Positions 8,494 to 17,345 of a DNA stretch of 64,000 nt are shown one piece after another. The notes beneath the pieces were generated by a model. The model searched no databases. It saw only the letters and a list, made by a program, of their open reading frames with translations, and was not told the DNA's origin. The stretch spans positions 62,001 to 126,000 of the forward strand of contig NZ_JAGQCJ010000006.1 of assembly GCF_024346135.1 (NCBI RefSeq), in the 5' to 3' direction. The translations under genes and the position numbers were made by a program. The DNA comes from Cyanobium sp. CH-040. Its GTDB lineage: Bacteria > Cyanobacteriota > Cyanobacteriia > PCC-6307 > Cyanobiaceae. Position 1 is the stretch's first letter, and each line of letters opens with the position of its first letter.

Positions 8494-10620
8494 ATGGCAG
8501 AGCAGGGCGCCACTGCAACCGTGCCGGTGACCCTCAACTGCTCGGGCGGGATCGCCCTGGGGGCCTACATGGCCGGGGTGTTCAGCGAACTGGTGAAGTC
8601 GGCGCTCAGGGATCGAGCCCAGGGGAAGGGCCCCGCGATCCGCATCGACACCATCACCGGGGCCTCGGCCGGAGCGATGACCGCCATGATCGCGGCCCGG
8701 TACCTGCTGCAGGATCCCCCGGCGGCCCTGGCGCAGCTGAAGGATGACGACGGGGAGGAGCAACCCCGCAACGGCTTCCACCGGGCCTGGGTGCAACGGG
8801 CCGACATCGGCGCGCTCACGTCCTACTCCGCAGAGCTGGATGGCTACTTCAGCGAGGATCCCGACCTGCCGCGCTGGCCGCGGCTGGGCCTGCTGAGCGG
8901 CACCAGCATCGCCGGGATCACCGAAGAGGTGGCCGGCGGCTGGACGGCGTCGGATCTGACGGGCATGCGCAAGGCCCTCACGCGCAACCCTCTGGCGGTG
9001 CTGATGACGGTGACCAATCTCCAGGGCCTGCTGGCCCGTCCGCAGACGGCCGGCAACGGCGACGATCCCTGGACGGTGAGCCATGGCGAAACCCGCCGCT
9101 TCCTCTTTCACAGGGACATGGCGGAGCTGAAGGTGAACGATGCCGCGGCCCTCTCCCGGCGGTGGGACAAGGCGAAGGCATCGGCGCGCGCCTCGGGAGC
9201 CTTCCCGGTGGCCTTCCCGCCGCTGAGTGACATCAGCCAGGCCAGCAGCCCCAACATCGCCCTGAAGGGGGAGGCGCTGGAGATGTACTGGGCCGCAGCG
9301 CAGGAGCAGCGCCACGACCCGGACTGGATCTGCCGGGTGATGGATCCGGCTCCGGCTCAGGGTTCGTCCGGGCCGCTGCCGGACGCCAGCCGCCTGCGCC
9401 TGCGCTTCGACTACACCGACGGCGGCGTTCTCGACGGACTGCCGATCCTCGAGGGCCTGGACCTGCTTAACGCCATCGACCGCATCAACGCCGCCGAGGC
9501 TCAGGGATCGGCGGACCGGCAGCAAGGACAGCCAGCGCAGCCAGCGCAGCCAGCGAAGGGAGGGGTGGCAAGGGAAGACGATCAGGAGCTCCACGATTTC
9601 GCTCTCGCCTGGGGCAACGCTCCGCCCCAGGAGGAGCTGCGGCGCTACCTCTACGTGCAACCGATTCCGGTGACGGGACTGAAGGCGCCCAGGTCCCTGC
9701 TGCGTCGGTTCTTCCCGCTGCTGGCCAACGGCCTGGCCGGCCTCACCTATCCCAAGGCCGAGCACGACCACCGGCGCTTGCGGGAGATCGAGGAGATCAA
9801 CCGGCTCGTGCGCTGCAGAGACGATCTGATCGCTGAGTCCTCCACGAGCCCCGAGGAGGAGGCGCGCCTGCGGCAGGTGCTGCCCTACCGCCATGTGACC
9901 CTCGATCCCATCCACCCGGTGCTGCCCTTCCGGCCCGGTCCCTTCGCCAGCCTCCTGCTGGAGGTGGCGCGAGAGGTCAGGGCGGAGATGGCAGCCACGG
10001 GAAGCCGCGCCGATGAAGAACCTGCCGCGGACGCAAGCGAGGGGGCGGTGCTGGCGGCCTTCGAGACCATGCTTCTGGGGGGCAGCCAGGTGAAGCCGGA
10101 GGAACCCCTTTCGGCGGCGGAGCTCCTGGCCAGCGACTTCCTCTTTGCCTTCGGGGGCTTCTTCCATCCCGACTACCGCCGGCACGACTATCTGATCGGA
10201 CGTCTCTCAGCCCTGGCCTGGCTGCTCAACGCTGGGCTGGTGGATGAGGGGACGATCCGCCCTGAGCTGACAAGCCTCCTGAGGGGCTCCCGCGGCGACT
10301 ATCTCCCCAGCAACCGGCGCGGAGGGCTGCAGCTGCTCATCGATGGCCCGCGCCTCCTGCAGCTGATCGTCCGACGCCTGCCCTACGTGCTGGTGAGCGA
10401 TGGCTTCCGGAAGGTGTTCATTCCCTATGCCGGGCGATGGGCGTACCGCTGGCATGCCGTGCTGCGGGTGCTGATCGCACCGCTCACGTCCTTGGTTGCG
10501 GGGGTGGCACTGCTGGTGGCGGGAGTGCTGGTCCTGCCTCTGGTTGTCGTCGTCGGTGGCCTGTGGCTGCTGGCCCGGCTTTTCGGTCCCGTTCAACCCG
10601 GCTCCAGCCGGATCAGCTGA
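8494..10620 (+). CDS. Patatin-like phospholipase with C-terminal membrane segment
   Basis: About 708 residues from ATG 8494; an in-frame ATG at 8449 would add 15. Patatin signatures are the oxyanion loop CSGGIALGAYMAG, the nucleophile elbow TGASAGAM (Ser) and the catalytic Asp in YTDGGVLDGLPI, forming a Ser-Asp dyad lipid acyl hydrolase. The middle holds a low-complexity insert of Gln/Pro/Ala from a 9-bp repeat near 9535. The C-terminal 60 residues contain a long hydrophobic stretch, implying membrane attachment. Much longer than minimal patatins (about 300), it resembles large DUF3376-type forms. It is convergent with the sugar dehydrogenase, overlapping by 28 bp. Confidence 0.86.
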   Translation: MAEQGATATVPVTLNCSGGIALGAYMAGVFSELVKSALRDRAQGKGPAIRIDTITGASAGAMTAMIAARYLLQDPPAALAQLKDDDGEEQPRNGFHRAWVQRADIGALTSYSAELDGYFSEDPDLPRWPRLGLLSGTSIAGITEEVAGGWTASDLTGMRKALTRNPLAVLMTVTNLQGLLARPQTAGNGDDPWTVSHGETRRFLFHRDMAELKVNDAAALSRRWDKAKASARASGAFPVAFPPLSDISQASSPNIALKGEALEMYWAAAQEQRHDPDWICRVMDPAPAQGSSGPLPDASRLRLRFDYTDGGVLDGLPILEGLDLLNAIDRINAAEAQGSADRQQGQPAQPAQPAKGGVAREDDQELHDFALAWGNAPPQEELRRYLYVQPIPVTGLKAPRSLLRRFFPLLANGLAGLTYPKAEHDHRRLREIEEINRLVRCRDDLIAESSTSPEEEARLRQVLPYRHVTLDPIHPVLPFRPGPFASLLLEVAREVRAEMAATGSRADEEPAADASEGAVLAAFETMLLGGSQVKPEEPLSAAELLASDFLFAFGGFFHPDYRRHDYLIGRLSALAWLLNAGLVDEGTIRPELTSLLRGSRGDYLPSNRRGGLQLLIDGPRLLQLIVRRLPYVLVSDGFRKVFIPYAGRWAYRWHAVLRVLIAPLTSLVAGVALLVAGVLVLPLVVVVGGLWLLARLFGPVQPGSSRIS

Positions 10621-11795
10621 CCATCGGCGGCGTCGGTGAGCACGTAGAGGAAGCCGTCGGGGCCCTCGCGCACGTCGCGCACGCGCTGGCCGATCGGGAT
10701 CCGCTCCTCAGCCGTCACCCGCCCCTGGGGATCGAGGCGCAACCGGCGCACATCGCCGGACACCAGCCCGCCGGCGAACAGCTCACCGCGCCACTGGGGC
10801 ACCCGGCCGCTGGCCACGGCCAGGCCGGAGGGGGCGATCGCCGGCGTCCAGACGCGGCGGGGATCCACCATCGCCGGCGCCGTGCGGCGGCTGGTGATCT
10901 CCGGGCCGAAGTACTCGCGGCTGTGGGTCACCAGCGGCCAGCCGTGGTTGGCGCCGGCACTCACCAGGTTGAGCTCGTCGCCACCGCGGGCGCCGTGCTC
11001 GCTCACCCACACCCGGCCGGCCTCCGGGTCGTAGGCCAGGCCCTGGATGTTGCGATGGCCCAGGCTCCAGAGCTCCGGCAGGGCGCCGGCATCGCCCTGG
11101 AAGGGATTGCCGGCTGCCGGGCTGCCGTCGGCGTTGAGGCGCAGGATCTTGCCCAGGGCACTGCTGCGGTTCTGGGCCTGCTCGCGGATCAGGGCGCCCT
11201 CGAGCTGCAGCGGCGGATTGCCGCCATCGCCGATGGCCAGCAGCAGGGTGCCGTCAGGCAGCCAGAGCAGCCGCGAGCCGAAGTGCTGCGTGCCGCTCTT
11301 GCGTTGCGGCACCTGGTAGATCACCTCCAGCGGGCTGAGGGCGCGGCCGTCGAAGCGGGCGCGGGCCAGCTGCGTGTGGTTGGCCTCCGGCGTGCCCGCG
11401 GCATAGGTGAGGTAGACGAGCCGGTTCTCGGCGAAACGGGGGTGCAGGCTCACATCCAGCAGGCCCCCCTGACCGGCGGCCAGCACCTCCGGCACGCCCA
11501 GGATCGGGGCCGGATCCAGCACGCCGCCGCGCACGATCCGCAGCCGGCCCGGCCGTTCGGTGATCAGCAGGTCGCCGTCCGGCAGCCACGCCAGGCCCCA
11601 GGGATGCTCCAGGCCCCGCACCAGCACGGTGCGGCGGAAGCCGGTGGCCTCCGGGATCCGGGCGGGATCGACGGCCTCAACGGCGGCGGGGGCCGATGCT
11701 GTGTCAGCCGTCGGGGCATCGGCAGGCGCGTCGGCGCGGGCGCAGCCGCCGCCCAGCAGCAGGGCCGTGAGCAGAGCCAGCGCGGCGGGTTTCAT
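10593..11795 (-). CDS. PQQ-dependent sugar dehydrogenase, lipoprotein
   Basis: 400 residues beginning with a lipoprotein signal (LLLGGGC, lipobox Cys about 18) and an Ala/Asp-rich linker. The six-bladed propeller shows HPWGLAWLPDGDLLITER, GQGGLLDVSLHP, LLLAIGDGG, SLGHRNIQGLAYDP and SEHGARGGDELN, diagnostic of soluble glucose/aldose sugar dehydrogenases (Asd/YliI family), which oxidise sugars with PQQ in the periplasm. Whether the host makes PQQ is not visible here. Stands alone on this strand, 47 bp from the exporter gene behind it. Confidence 0.9.
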   Translation of the reverse strand: MKPAALALLTALLLGGGCARADAPADAPTADTASAPAAVEAVDPARIPEATGFRRTVLVRGLEHPWGLAWLPDGDLLITERPGRLRIVRGGVLDPAPILGVPEVLAAGQGGLLDVSLHPRFAENRLVYLTYAAGTPEANHTQLARARFDGRALSPLEVIYQVPQRKSGTQHFGSRLLWLPDGTLLLAIGDGGNPPLQLEGALIREQAQNRSSALGKILRLNADGSPAAGNPFQGDAGALPELWSLGHRNIQGLAYDPEAGRVWVSEHGARGGDELNLVSAGANHGWPLVTHSREYFGPEITSRRTAPAMVDPRRVWTPAIAPSGLAVASGRVPQWRGELFAGGLVSGDVRRLRLDPQGRVTAEERIPIGQRVRDVREGPDGFLYVLTDAADGQLIRLEPG

Positions 11796-11842
11796 GGCGT
11801 CGTGGCGGTGGCGGAGCCGGCGGGGTGGCCTGGCTGGCTTCT

Positions 11843-12847
11843 TCAGGTTGGCAGCTCAGTCACAGCCGCCGGGGGTCTGCGCCGCGCCAGCGCCACCCCG
11901 GCCAGCAGCAGCAGCACGCCAGCCACGGTGGCGGCATCGAGGGGCTCCCCGAGCAGCAGGGCGGCGGCGAGCACCGCCACGGCGATCGTGAGGCTGCCCC
12001 AGAGCGACACCGTGGCCACCCCGGCGTGGTGGTAGGCGTGGCGCAGGGCCAGCTCGCTGCCCAGCGACAGGCTGAGGGCATAGATCAGGATCACGCCCAC
12101 CACCCACCACAGCCGCAGCAGCAGGAAGTGGCCGGGGCCGTAGAGCAGCACCGCCAGCACCGCGAACACCAGCGCCGACACCAGGGAGCCCACGCCCACA
12201 CTGAGCACCGGCGGAGTGCCGGCGGCCGCGATCCGGCGGCCGGTGAGGGCCGCGGCGCTGAAGGCCAGCACGGCCAGCAGCGCCCAGACCAGCCCGGAGG
12301 GATCGTCCATCGGCCCGGGCGAGGTGGTGGGAGCCAACTGGGGCAGCAGCAGGCCGGCGGTGATCAGCAGCAGGCTGGGCAGGAAGGCCCGCGGCAGGGG
12401 CTCAGCGAGCAGGGCCCGGGCCAGCAGGGCCGACAGCGGCAGCACCAGGGCGAACAGCAGCGTCTGGCTGATCACCGAGAGCGACTGGAGGGCGGTGAAG
12501 TAGGCCACCGGAGCGAGGAAGCGCCCCAGCAGCGTGTCCGCCGCCAGCAGCCAGCGCTGGGGCGTGGTCAGGGCGGCCAGGGCGGGACCCAGCTGCCGCC
12601 GGCCCGCCAGCAGCGCCGCCACGCCCACCACCAGCTGGGCGAAGAAGAACACGTTGCAGAAGCTGATCGGGTTCTCGCCGTTCACCGTGTGCTGCAGGCC
12701 GAGCTCCTGCAGCCGCTTGAGCACGGGGGCATCAAGGCCGCGCAGGAGCACGTACAGCCCCAGCGGCAGCGCCACTGCCGGCAGCCGCAGGCCATCCCCC
12801 AATCCGCGAGGCCTGTTCACCGGTAGAGGCCTGCAGTCGGCATCCAT
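11843..12847 (-). CDS. EamA/DMT-superfamily transporter
   Basis: About 334 residues from the ATG at 12847, which is only 5 bp from the divergent DM13 start. Roughly ten hydrophobic segments are arranged as two EamA repeats, the second ending in the family-typical LWGSLTIAVAVLAAALLLGE. DMT carriers export metabolites or drugs or take up nucleotide sugars; the substrate is not predictable. The further upstream frame (to 12937) is Arg/Trp-rich and overlaps the divergent gene, so the internal start is preferred. The tiny divergent spacing means each promoter must lie inside the other coding region. Confidence 0.82.
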   Translation of the reverse strand: MDADCRPLPVNRPRGLGDGLRLPAVALPLGLYVLLRGLDAPVLKRLQELGLQHTVNGENPISFCNVFFFAQLVVGVAALLAGRRQLGPALAALTTPQRWLLAADTLLGRFLAPVAYFTALQSLSVISQTLLFALVLPLSALLARALLAEPLPRAFLPSLLLITAGLLLPQLAPTTSPGPMDDPSGLVWALLAVLAFSAAALTGRRIAAAGTPPVLSVGVGSLVSALVFAVLAVLLYGPGHFLLLRLWWVVGVILIYALSLSLGSELALRHAYHHAGVATVSLWGSLTIAVAVLAAALLLGEPLDAATVAGVLLLLAGVALARRRPPAAVTELPT

Positions 12848-12852
12848 CCACC

Positions 12853-13311
12853 ATGCGACCCACCACCTCCATCCTGGCCTGGTCCCTGGCCCTGGCCGCC
12901 CTCGGCGCCGCGCCCGTCGTGCTGCAGGCCACCGCAACCCCTCCGTCCCGGGCGGCCGAGACGACGACCCACGCCTTCCGCCAGGCCGAGAAACCGGTGC
13001 GCGGCAGCGTCACGGTCCGCCGGGACGGCGACCGCACGCTGCTGGTGTTCAGCGGAGACTTCCGCACCAGCGAGTCGGCGCCGGATCTGAAGGTGGCCGT
13101 GAGTCCCTCCAGCACCCCGCTGGCCGGCAGCAAGCCGCCGGCCTATCCGCTCAAGCCCGGCACCTACACCGTGCTGGCGCCGCTGAAATCGGCCTCGGGC
13201 GCCCAGACCTACGTGGTGCCGGCCTCGATCGATCTGAGCCGGCAGGGATCGGTGCTGGTCTGGTGCGAACAGTTCAACGCCACCATGGCCTGGGCGCCGC
13301 TGCGCGGCTGA
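12853..13311 (+). CDS. DM13 domain secreted protein
   Basis: 152 residues with a signal peptide (about 1-34). The single DM13 domain is seen in GSVTVRRDGD, FSGDFRTSESAPDLKVAV and the C-terminal GSVLVWCEQFNATMAWAPL, including the conserved Cys in VWCEQF. DM13 is a beta-sandwich proposed to function in redox or electron-transfer reactions at the cell surface. The start is 5 bp from the divergent transporter start. Its 3' end overlaps the convergent permease by 38 bp. Confidence 0.82.
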   Translation: MRPTTSILAWSLALAALGAAPVVLQATATPPSRAAETTTHAFRQAEKPVRGSVTVRRDGDRTLLVFSGDFRTSESAPDLKVAVSPSSTPLAGSKPPAYPLKPGTYTVLAPLKSASGAQTYVVPASIDLSRQGSVLVWCEQFNATMAWAPLRG

Positions 13312-14551
13312 GCCCATACAGCGCCGCGCCGATCAGCAGCACCAGCACACCGCCCAGCACCGACGCCGCCGGCAGGCTGAAGGCCAGCAGGATGCAACCC
13401 AGCAGTCCGGCCACGGCGACGGCGCGGGGCCAGCGCCGCTCCGCCGGCGCCAGCCGCAGGGCGGCCGCGTTGGTGACGGCGTAGTAGAGCAGCACCGTGA
13501 AGGCACTGAAGCCGATCGCCGCGCGCAGATCGCCGCGCGCCACCAGCACGACCACGATCAGCCCCACTGCCAGCTCCGCCCGCCGCGGCACCCGGTGGCG
13601 CGGATCCACGCTGGCGAACCAGGGGGGCAGGTCGCGGTTGGCCGCCATCGCGAACACGGTGCGGCTGACGCCCGCGATCAGCGACAGCAGTACCCCCAGC
13701 GAGGCCACGGCGGCGCCGAAGCGCACCAGGGGACTCCAGGCGGAGAAGCGTCCGGCCTGCACGGCCAGCACCAGGGGTGCGGCCGACTGGCCCAGCGCGC
13801 CGGCATCCACCGCCAGCAGCGCCGACAGCGCCACCAGGAGATAGAGCACGAGGGTGATGCCGAGGGCCAGGGGGATGGCGCGCGGGATCGTGCGGCGGGG
13901 GTCGACCACCTCCTCCCCCAGCGTCGCCAGCCGGGCGTAGCCCGAGAAGGCGAAGAACCACAGCCCGGCCGCCTGCAGGATGGCGTCGGGCCGCCACATG
14001 GCCCCCTCGGCCAGACGGGCCGGTGACACCGCACCGCCCAGCAGCACCGCCAGGATCACGCCGGCCAGCGAGGCCAGCACCACGGCCACGATCCAGCGGG
14101 TGAGAAGCGCCGTCTTCTTCACCCCGAAGAGGTTGACCGCCGTGAGCACCAGCACCGCCGCCACCGCCAGGGGCCGCACCAGCTGCGGGGCGGCGTAGCT
14201 GGCGAAGGTGAGGGCCATGGCCGTGCAGCTGGCCAGCTTGCCCACCACGAACCCCCAGCCGGCCAGATACCCCCAGAACGGTCCCAGCCGCCGCCGGCCG
14301 TACACGTAGGCGCCGCCCGATTCCGGATGCAGCGCCGCCAGCTGGGCCGAGGAGGTGGCGTTGCAGTAGGCCACCGCCGCGGCCAGCAGCAGCGCCACCA
14401 GGGCACCGCTGCCGGCGGCGGCTGCCGCGGGGCCGATCACCGCGAAGATGCCCGCGCCCACCATTGCCCCCAGGCCCAGGATCACGGCGTCACCGGTGGT
14501 GAGCTGACGCGACAGTCGGCTGGGCGGGGCGGCCGGGGGCTGGTGGTTCAT
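13274..14551 (-). CDS. APC-family amino acid permease
   Basis: From ATG 14551, 425 residues with about 12 hydrophobic segments. Typical APC motifs are LTTGDAVILGLGAMVGAGIF in the first helix, the PESGGAYVYGRR loop and GEEVVDPRRTIPRAIP in the middle. These are secondary transporters of amino acids or polyamines in the cytoplasmic membrane. An upstream extension to 14737 has no membrane character and overlaps the divergent ATP-grasp gene, so the internal ATG is preferred. Confidence 0.87.
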   Translation of the reverse strand: MNHQPPAAPPSRLSRQLTTGDAVILGLGAMVGAGIFAVIGPAAAAAGSGALVALLLAAAVAYCNATSSAQLAALHPESGGAYVYGRRRLGPFWGYLAGWGFVVGKLASCTAMALTFASYAAPQLVRPLAVAAVLVLTAVNLFGVKKTALLTRWIVAVVLASLAGVILAVLLGGAVSPARLAEGAMWRPDAILQAAGLWFFAFSGYARLATLGEEVVDPRRTIPRAIPLALGITLVLYLLVALSALLAVDAGALGQSAAPLVLAVQAGRFSAWSPLVRFGAAVASLGVLLSLIAGVSRTVFAMAANRDLPPWFASVDPRHRVPRRAELAVGLIVVVLVARGDLRAAIGFSAFTVLLYYAVTNAAALRLAPAERRWPRAVAVAGLLGCILLAFSLPAASVLGGVLVLLIGAALYGLSRAAAPRPWWR

Positions 14552-14696
14552 GGGCGGGCGTTGCTGGCGCAGCGACCTCTGGGGAGAGGGCGATTCTTGG
14601 CGAAACCCCCGCGGGGCCACCAGGGGGCTGTGTTCCCGGCGACCGCCGCCGCGGCCTTCGGGTGACGAGGGTGAGGCCCCCCGGGCGGCGACCGCC

Positions 14697-15653
14697 ATGA
14701 AACTCTGGATCCTGCAGAAGGCGTCCTCCGGCCTCACCGCCTACGAGGACGCGCGGCTGCGGGAGGAAGCGCGGATTCTGGGGATCGACCTGGAGCCGGT
14801 GACCCCCGATGAGATCGACCTGATCGTGACGCGCGGCGGCCGCCGCTCGATCCGGCTGCGGGGGGAGGAGGTGGACCTGCCCGATGCCCTGCTGGCGCGC
14901 ACCGGCAGCGGCACGAGCTACTTCACCCTGGCGATCCTGCGCCAGTTCGAACACCTCGGTGTGCCGGTGATCAACTCCTCGAGCGCCATCGAGACGGTGA
15001 AGGACAAGCTCTACTGCCAGCAGCTGCTGGCGCAGGTGAACCTGCCGATTCCGCGCACGATGCTGGTGCGCTTTCCGGTGGACAGCGAGCTGGTGGAGCG
15101 GCAGATCGGCTTCCCCTGCGTGGTGAAGGTGCTGGCGGGCTCCTACGGCGAAGGCATCTACCTGAGCCGCAACCGCGAGAGCTTCCGCGACCTGATGGAA
15201 CTGGTGGCCAGCCTGGATGCGGGCAAGTCGCTGATCCTGCAGGAATACATCGGCGACCGGCCGGGGCAGGACCTGCGCGTGTGGGTGATCGGCGGCCGGG
15301 TGGTGGGGGCGATGCTGCGGTGCAGCACCGACGGCAGCTTCAAGGCCAACATCACCCGCGGCGGCCGGGGCGAGAACTTCCCGGTGGATGAGGCGATCGA
15401 CGTGCTGGCGCGTGACTGCGCCCGCACCCTGGGGCTGGAGATCGCCGGCATCGACCTGCTGTTCGACGGCGAGGGCTACCGGGTGTGCGAGGCGAACAGC
15501 GCCCCGGGCTTCAGCGGCTTCGAGGCCGCCACCGGCGCCAACGTGGCCCGCCAGATCCTGCAGCACTGCCACTGGCGCATCCGCCGCCAGCTGGCGGCGC
15601 CGCTGCTGCCGGCGCTGGTGGAGCGGGTGACGCAGATCCAGCGGGCGCCGTGA
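14697..15653 (+). CDS. RimK-like ATP-grasp ligase
   Basis: ATG 14697 gives 318 residues beginning MKLWILQKASSG, a typical RimK start. The ATP-grasp core shows VVKVLAGSYGEGIYL, LQEYIGDRPGQDLRVW, ANITRGGRGENF and GIDLLFDGEGYRVCE ANSAPGF with Mg-binding acidic and Asn residues. RimK-family enzymes add glutamate or other amino acids to a carboxyl group, for example ribosomal protein S6 tails or small peptides. Cyanobacteria carry several such paralogues of unknown substrate. Divergent from the permease gene with about 145 bp between starts. Confidence 0.87.
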   Translation: MKLWILQKASSGLTAYEDARLREEARILGIDLEPVTPDEIDLIVTRGGRRSIRLRGEEVDLPDALLARTGSGTSYFTLAILRQFEHLGVPVINSSSAIETVKDKLYCQQLLAQVNLPIPRTMLVRFPVDSELVERQIGFPCVVKVLAGSYGEGIYLSRNRESFRDLMELVASLDAGKSLILQEYIGDRPGQDLRVWVIGGRVVGAMLRCSTDGSFKANITRGGRGENFPVDEAIDVLARDCARTLGLEIAGIDLLFDGEGYRVCEANSAPGFSGFEAATGANVARQILQHCHWRIRRQLAAPLLPALVERVTQIQRAP

Positions 15654-15677
15654 TGCTCACTCCTCAGATCTGCACCA

Positions 15678-15884
15678 TCATTTCCGCGTGATGATGATGT
15701 AGATGGCATGGGCGATCGCCACGGGCCACATGATGCCCATCACCGGCAGACCGAGCGCACCGAAACTGAGCAGCCAGAACACCAGATTCAGCCAGAAAGC
15801 ACCGGAAAAGCCCACCTGGGTGGCAACGGCCAGAGGCGGCACGATGAAGGCAAGAATGATGCGGAAGATGTCGCCGACAGTCAT
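15678..15884 (-). CDS. YqaE/Pmp3-family small membrane protein
   Basis: The ATG at 15884 (MTVGDIFRIILAFIVPPLAV) gives 68 residues with two membrane helices, the hallmark layout of the UPF0057/Pmp3 stress-induced proteolipid family, which affects membrane potential under salt or cold stress. Family members have about 50-70 residues, so the longer upstream extension is unlikely. No clear ribosome site precedes the ATG on this strand. Lies in an AT-richer stretch. Confidence 0.72.
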   Translation of the reverse strand: MTVGDIFRIILAFIVPPLAVATQVGFSGAFWLNLVFWLLSFGALGLPVMGIMWPVAIAHAIYIIITRK

Positions 15885-16081
15885 CTGACAAAGGAGGTTT
15901 TCTCGAGCGAATTCTATCTTCGGTTTCGGCGCATGCAAGAGCAGTTCACAGTTCTCTGCTTCAGGAAGCATGCCTTCGATTCAAGGATGATTGAGACACG
16001 TCTATCTGCGCAGACCCGACGCTGCTTCCGGTGCCGGGTGATGATGGTGTCCGCACACCTGGCAGCGAAGGATCGGGGACC

Positions 16082-16354
16082 ATGTGGACGACTTTCGGCT
16101 GGCTGATCGGACGGCCCCCGGTGATCCTGCTGATTGCAGGGCTTTGGGCACTGGCAGCCCTTGGACTGCCCGGGAGCCGCCGTGCCCTGACGACAAATTC
16201 CCTGGCCTGGATCACCTTCGCCGTCTGGGAAGCGCTGGTGCAGGCCGTGACTCCGGAGGCGAACATCCGGGTGGATCTGCTGCTCATCACCCCCCTGCTC
16301 AGCGGGCTCGGACTGTGGGGCCTGGTAGCGATCCTGTGGCGGAAGAGACGGTGA
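16082..16354 (+). CDS. Small hypothetical membrane protein
   Basis: 90 residues starting MWTTFGWLIGRPPVILL. Two or three hydrophobic helices separated by a polar loop (EANIRVD), ending in WRKRR. The positive tail suggests a cytoplasmic C-terminus. I do not recognise the family. It stands alone, followed by a hairpin at 16371-16413. Confidence 0.6.
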   Translation: MWTTFGWLIGRPPVILLIAGLWALAALGLPGSRRALTTNSLAWITFAVWEALVQAVTPEANIRVDLLLITPLLSGLGLWGLVAILWRKRR

Positions 16355-16370
16355 CCACTCCATGGATCCA

Positions 16371-16413
16371 CCCGGGTGATCCTGTGAGGAATTGCCCTTC
16401 AGGATCACCTGGG
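16371..16413. terminator. Hairpin between convergent genes
   Basis: The arms cccgggtgatcctg (16371-16384) and caggatcacctggg (16400-16413) pair over 14 bases with one mismatch and a 15-nt loop. It lies between the stops of the small membrane gene (+) and the secreted protein gene (-), so it could end both transcripts. There is no long T tract. Confidence 0.5.
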
Positions 16414-16424
16414 CATTCAGGCCG

Positions 16425-17168
16425 TCACCGGCACTTCTGGGGTTCGGCGTAGGTGATCGCCTGATAGCGGCCGTCGGTGGTGCGCACCGCCACGCAGTTG
16501 TTGGTGCGTGGCTGCTCCCAGTAGGTGAAGGCGCTGTCGCCCATCTGCTCGCCACCGCGGTAGGTGTAGCCCTTGCCGGTGAGCTCTCTCTCGGCGCTGG
16601 CACCCTTCACACCCAGCAGCGACTGGAGCGAACTCACCGGAGCTCCGACCCGCGCCGGCTCGGTGACGGCGGCGCTGTTCTGGCCGGCGATGAGCGCACC
16701 GATCACCGCTGCTGCCGCGGCACCACCGGCGATGGCGGCAACGCTGGCCGTGTTGGAGCTGTCCTCGAACCTGGCATTCGGGTTCTGAACGGTGTCCAGC
16801 TTCACCGAAAGGCGGCGCTTCTCACCGTCATCCCAGACGAACACGTCGTGGCCGGCCTCTTCGCTGTGTCGAACATTGACGATGCCGCGATAGGTCTGCA
16901 CCGACAGGGCCTGCGGGCTGGGTCCGCTGAAGACGAAATCCGTTCCGTCATCGAACTTCACCACGTAGGCGTCGGTGTTGCCGGCCTGCTTGTGCTTGAA
17001 GGTGCAGTGGCCGTTGTAGGCCTCGTAACCACCGCTCACCAGCTTGCAGCGGCCCTGGGCCTGCACCAGAACCTCGGCGACCGCAGCCGAGGGAAACGCA
17101 GACACAGCGGTGAGCAGGAAGAGACCGGAGCCGGCGAGGGATCCGAGGGAGCGAAGAGGTGATGCCAT
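16425..17168 (-). CDS. Secreted two-domain protein (Cys N-domain, RGY C-domain)
   Basis: 247 residues with a signal peptide (cleavage about AVAE at 29-32). The N-terminal domain has paired Cys (GRCKLVSGGYEAYNGHC) and resembles the single-domain protein at 35109-35486. A hydrophobic Ala/Gly-rich stretch about 140-160 may span or insert in a membrane. The C-terminal domain (LLGVKGASAERELTGKGY... WEQ... NNCVAV) is the same domain found twice in the gene at 35779-36277. So three loci in this window share two secreted domains of unknown function. Monocistronic by position. Confidence 0.7.
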   Translation of the reverse strand: MASPLRSLGSLAGSGLFLLTAVSAFPSAAVAEVLVQAQGRCKLVSGGYEAYNGHCTFKHKQAGNTDAYVVKFDDGTDFVFSGPSPQALSVQTYRGIVNVRHSEEAGHDVFVWDDGEKRRLSVKLDTVQNPNARFEDSSNTASVAAIAGGAAAAAVIGALIAGQNSAAVTEPARVGAPVSSLQSLLGVKGASAERELTGKGYTYRGGEQMGDSAFTYWEQPRTNNCVAVRTTDGRYQAITYAEPQKCR

Positions 17169-17345
17169 GTGGAGAGTCGTCCGGTCGTGATGCTTGGCAG
17201 GGAGCAGAGCGGCAATGCGTGAGGTGGCGCCAGCAGGCCCTACTCATCCGAGGGTATGGTTCGAAGGGGCCTTGGTCAACGACGCACAGGCTCGATGCGG
17301 TGCCCCTGACACATCCCATCCCCTCCCCAGGCCGAGGTGGCAGCG

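Noticed and set aside
6641-8530. 629-codon plus-strand frame opposite the amylase
   Set aside because: Shadow of the GC-rich amylase codons; no recognisable protein features.
8383-10185. 600-codon minus-strand frame opposite the patatin gene
   Set aside because: The plus strand has all three patatin motifs; the opposite frame has none.
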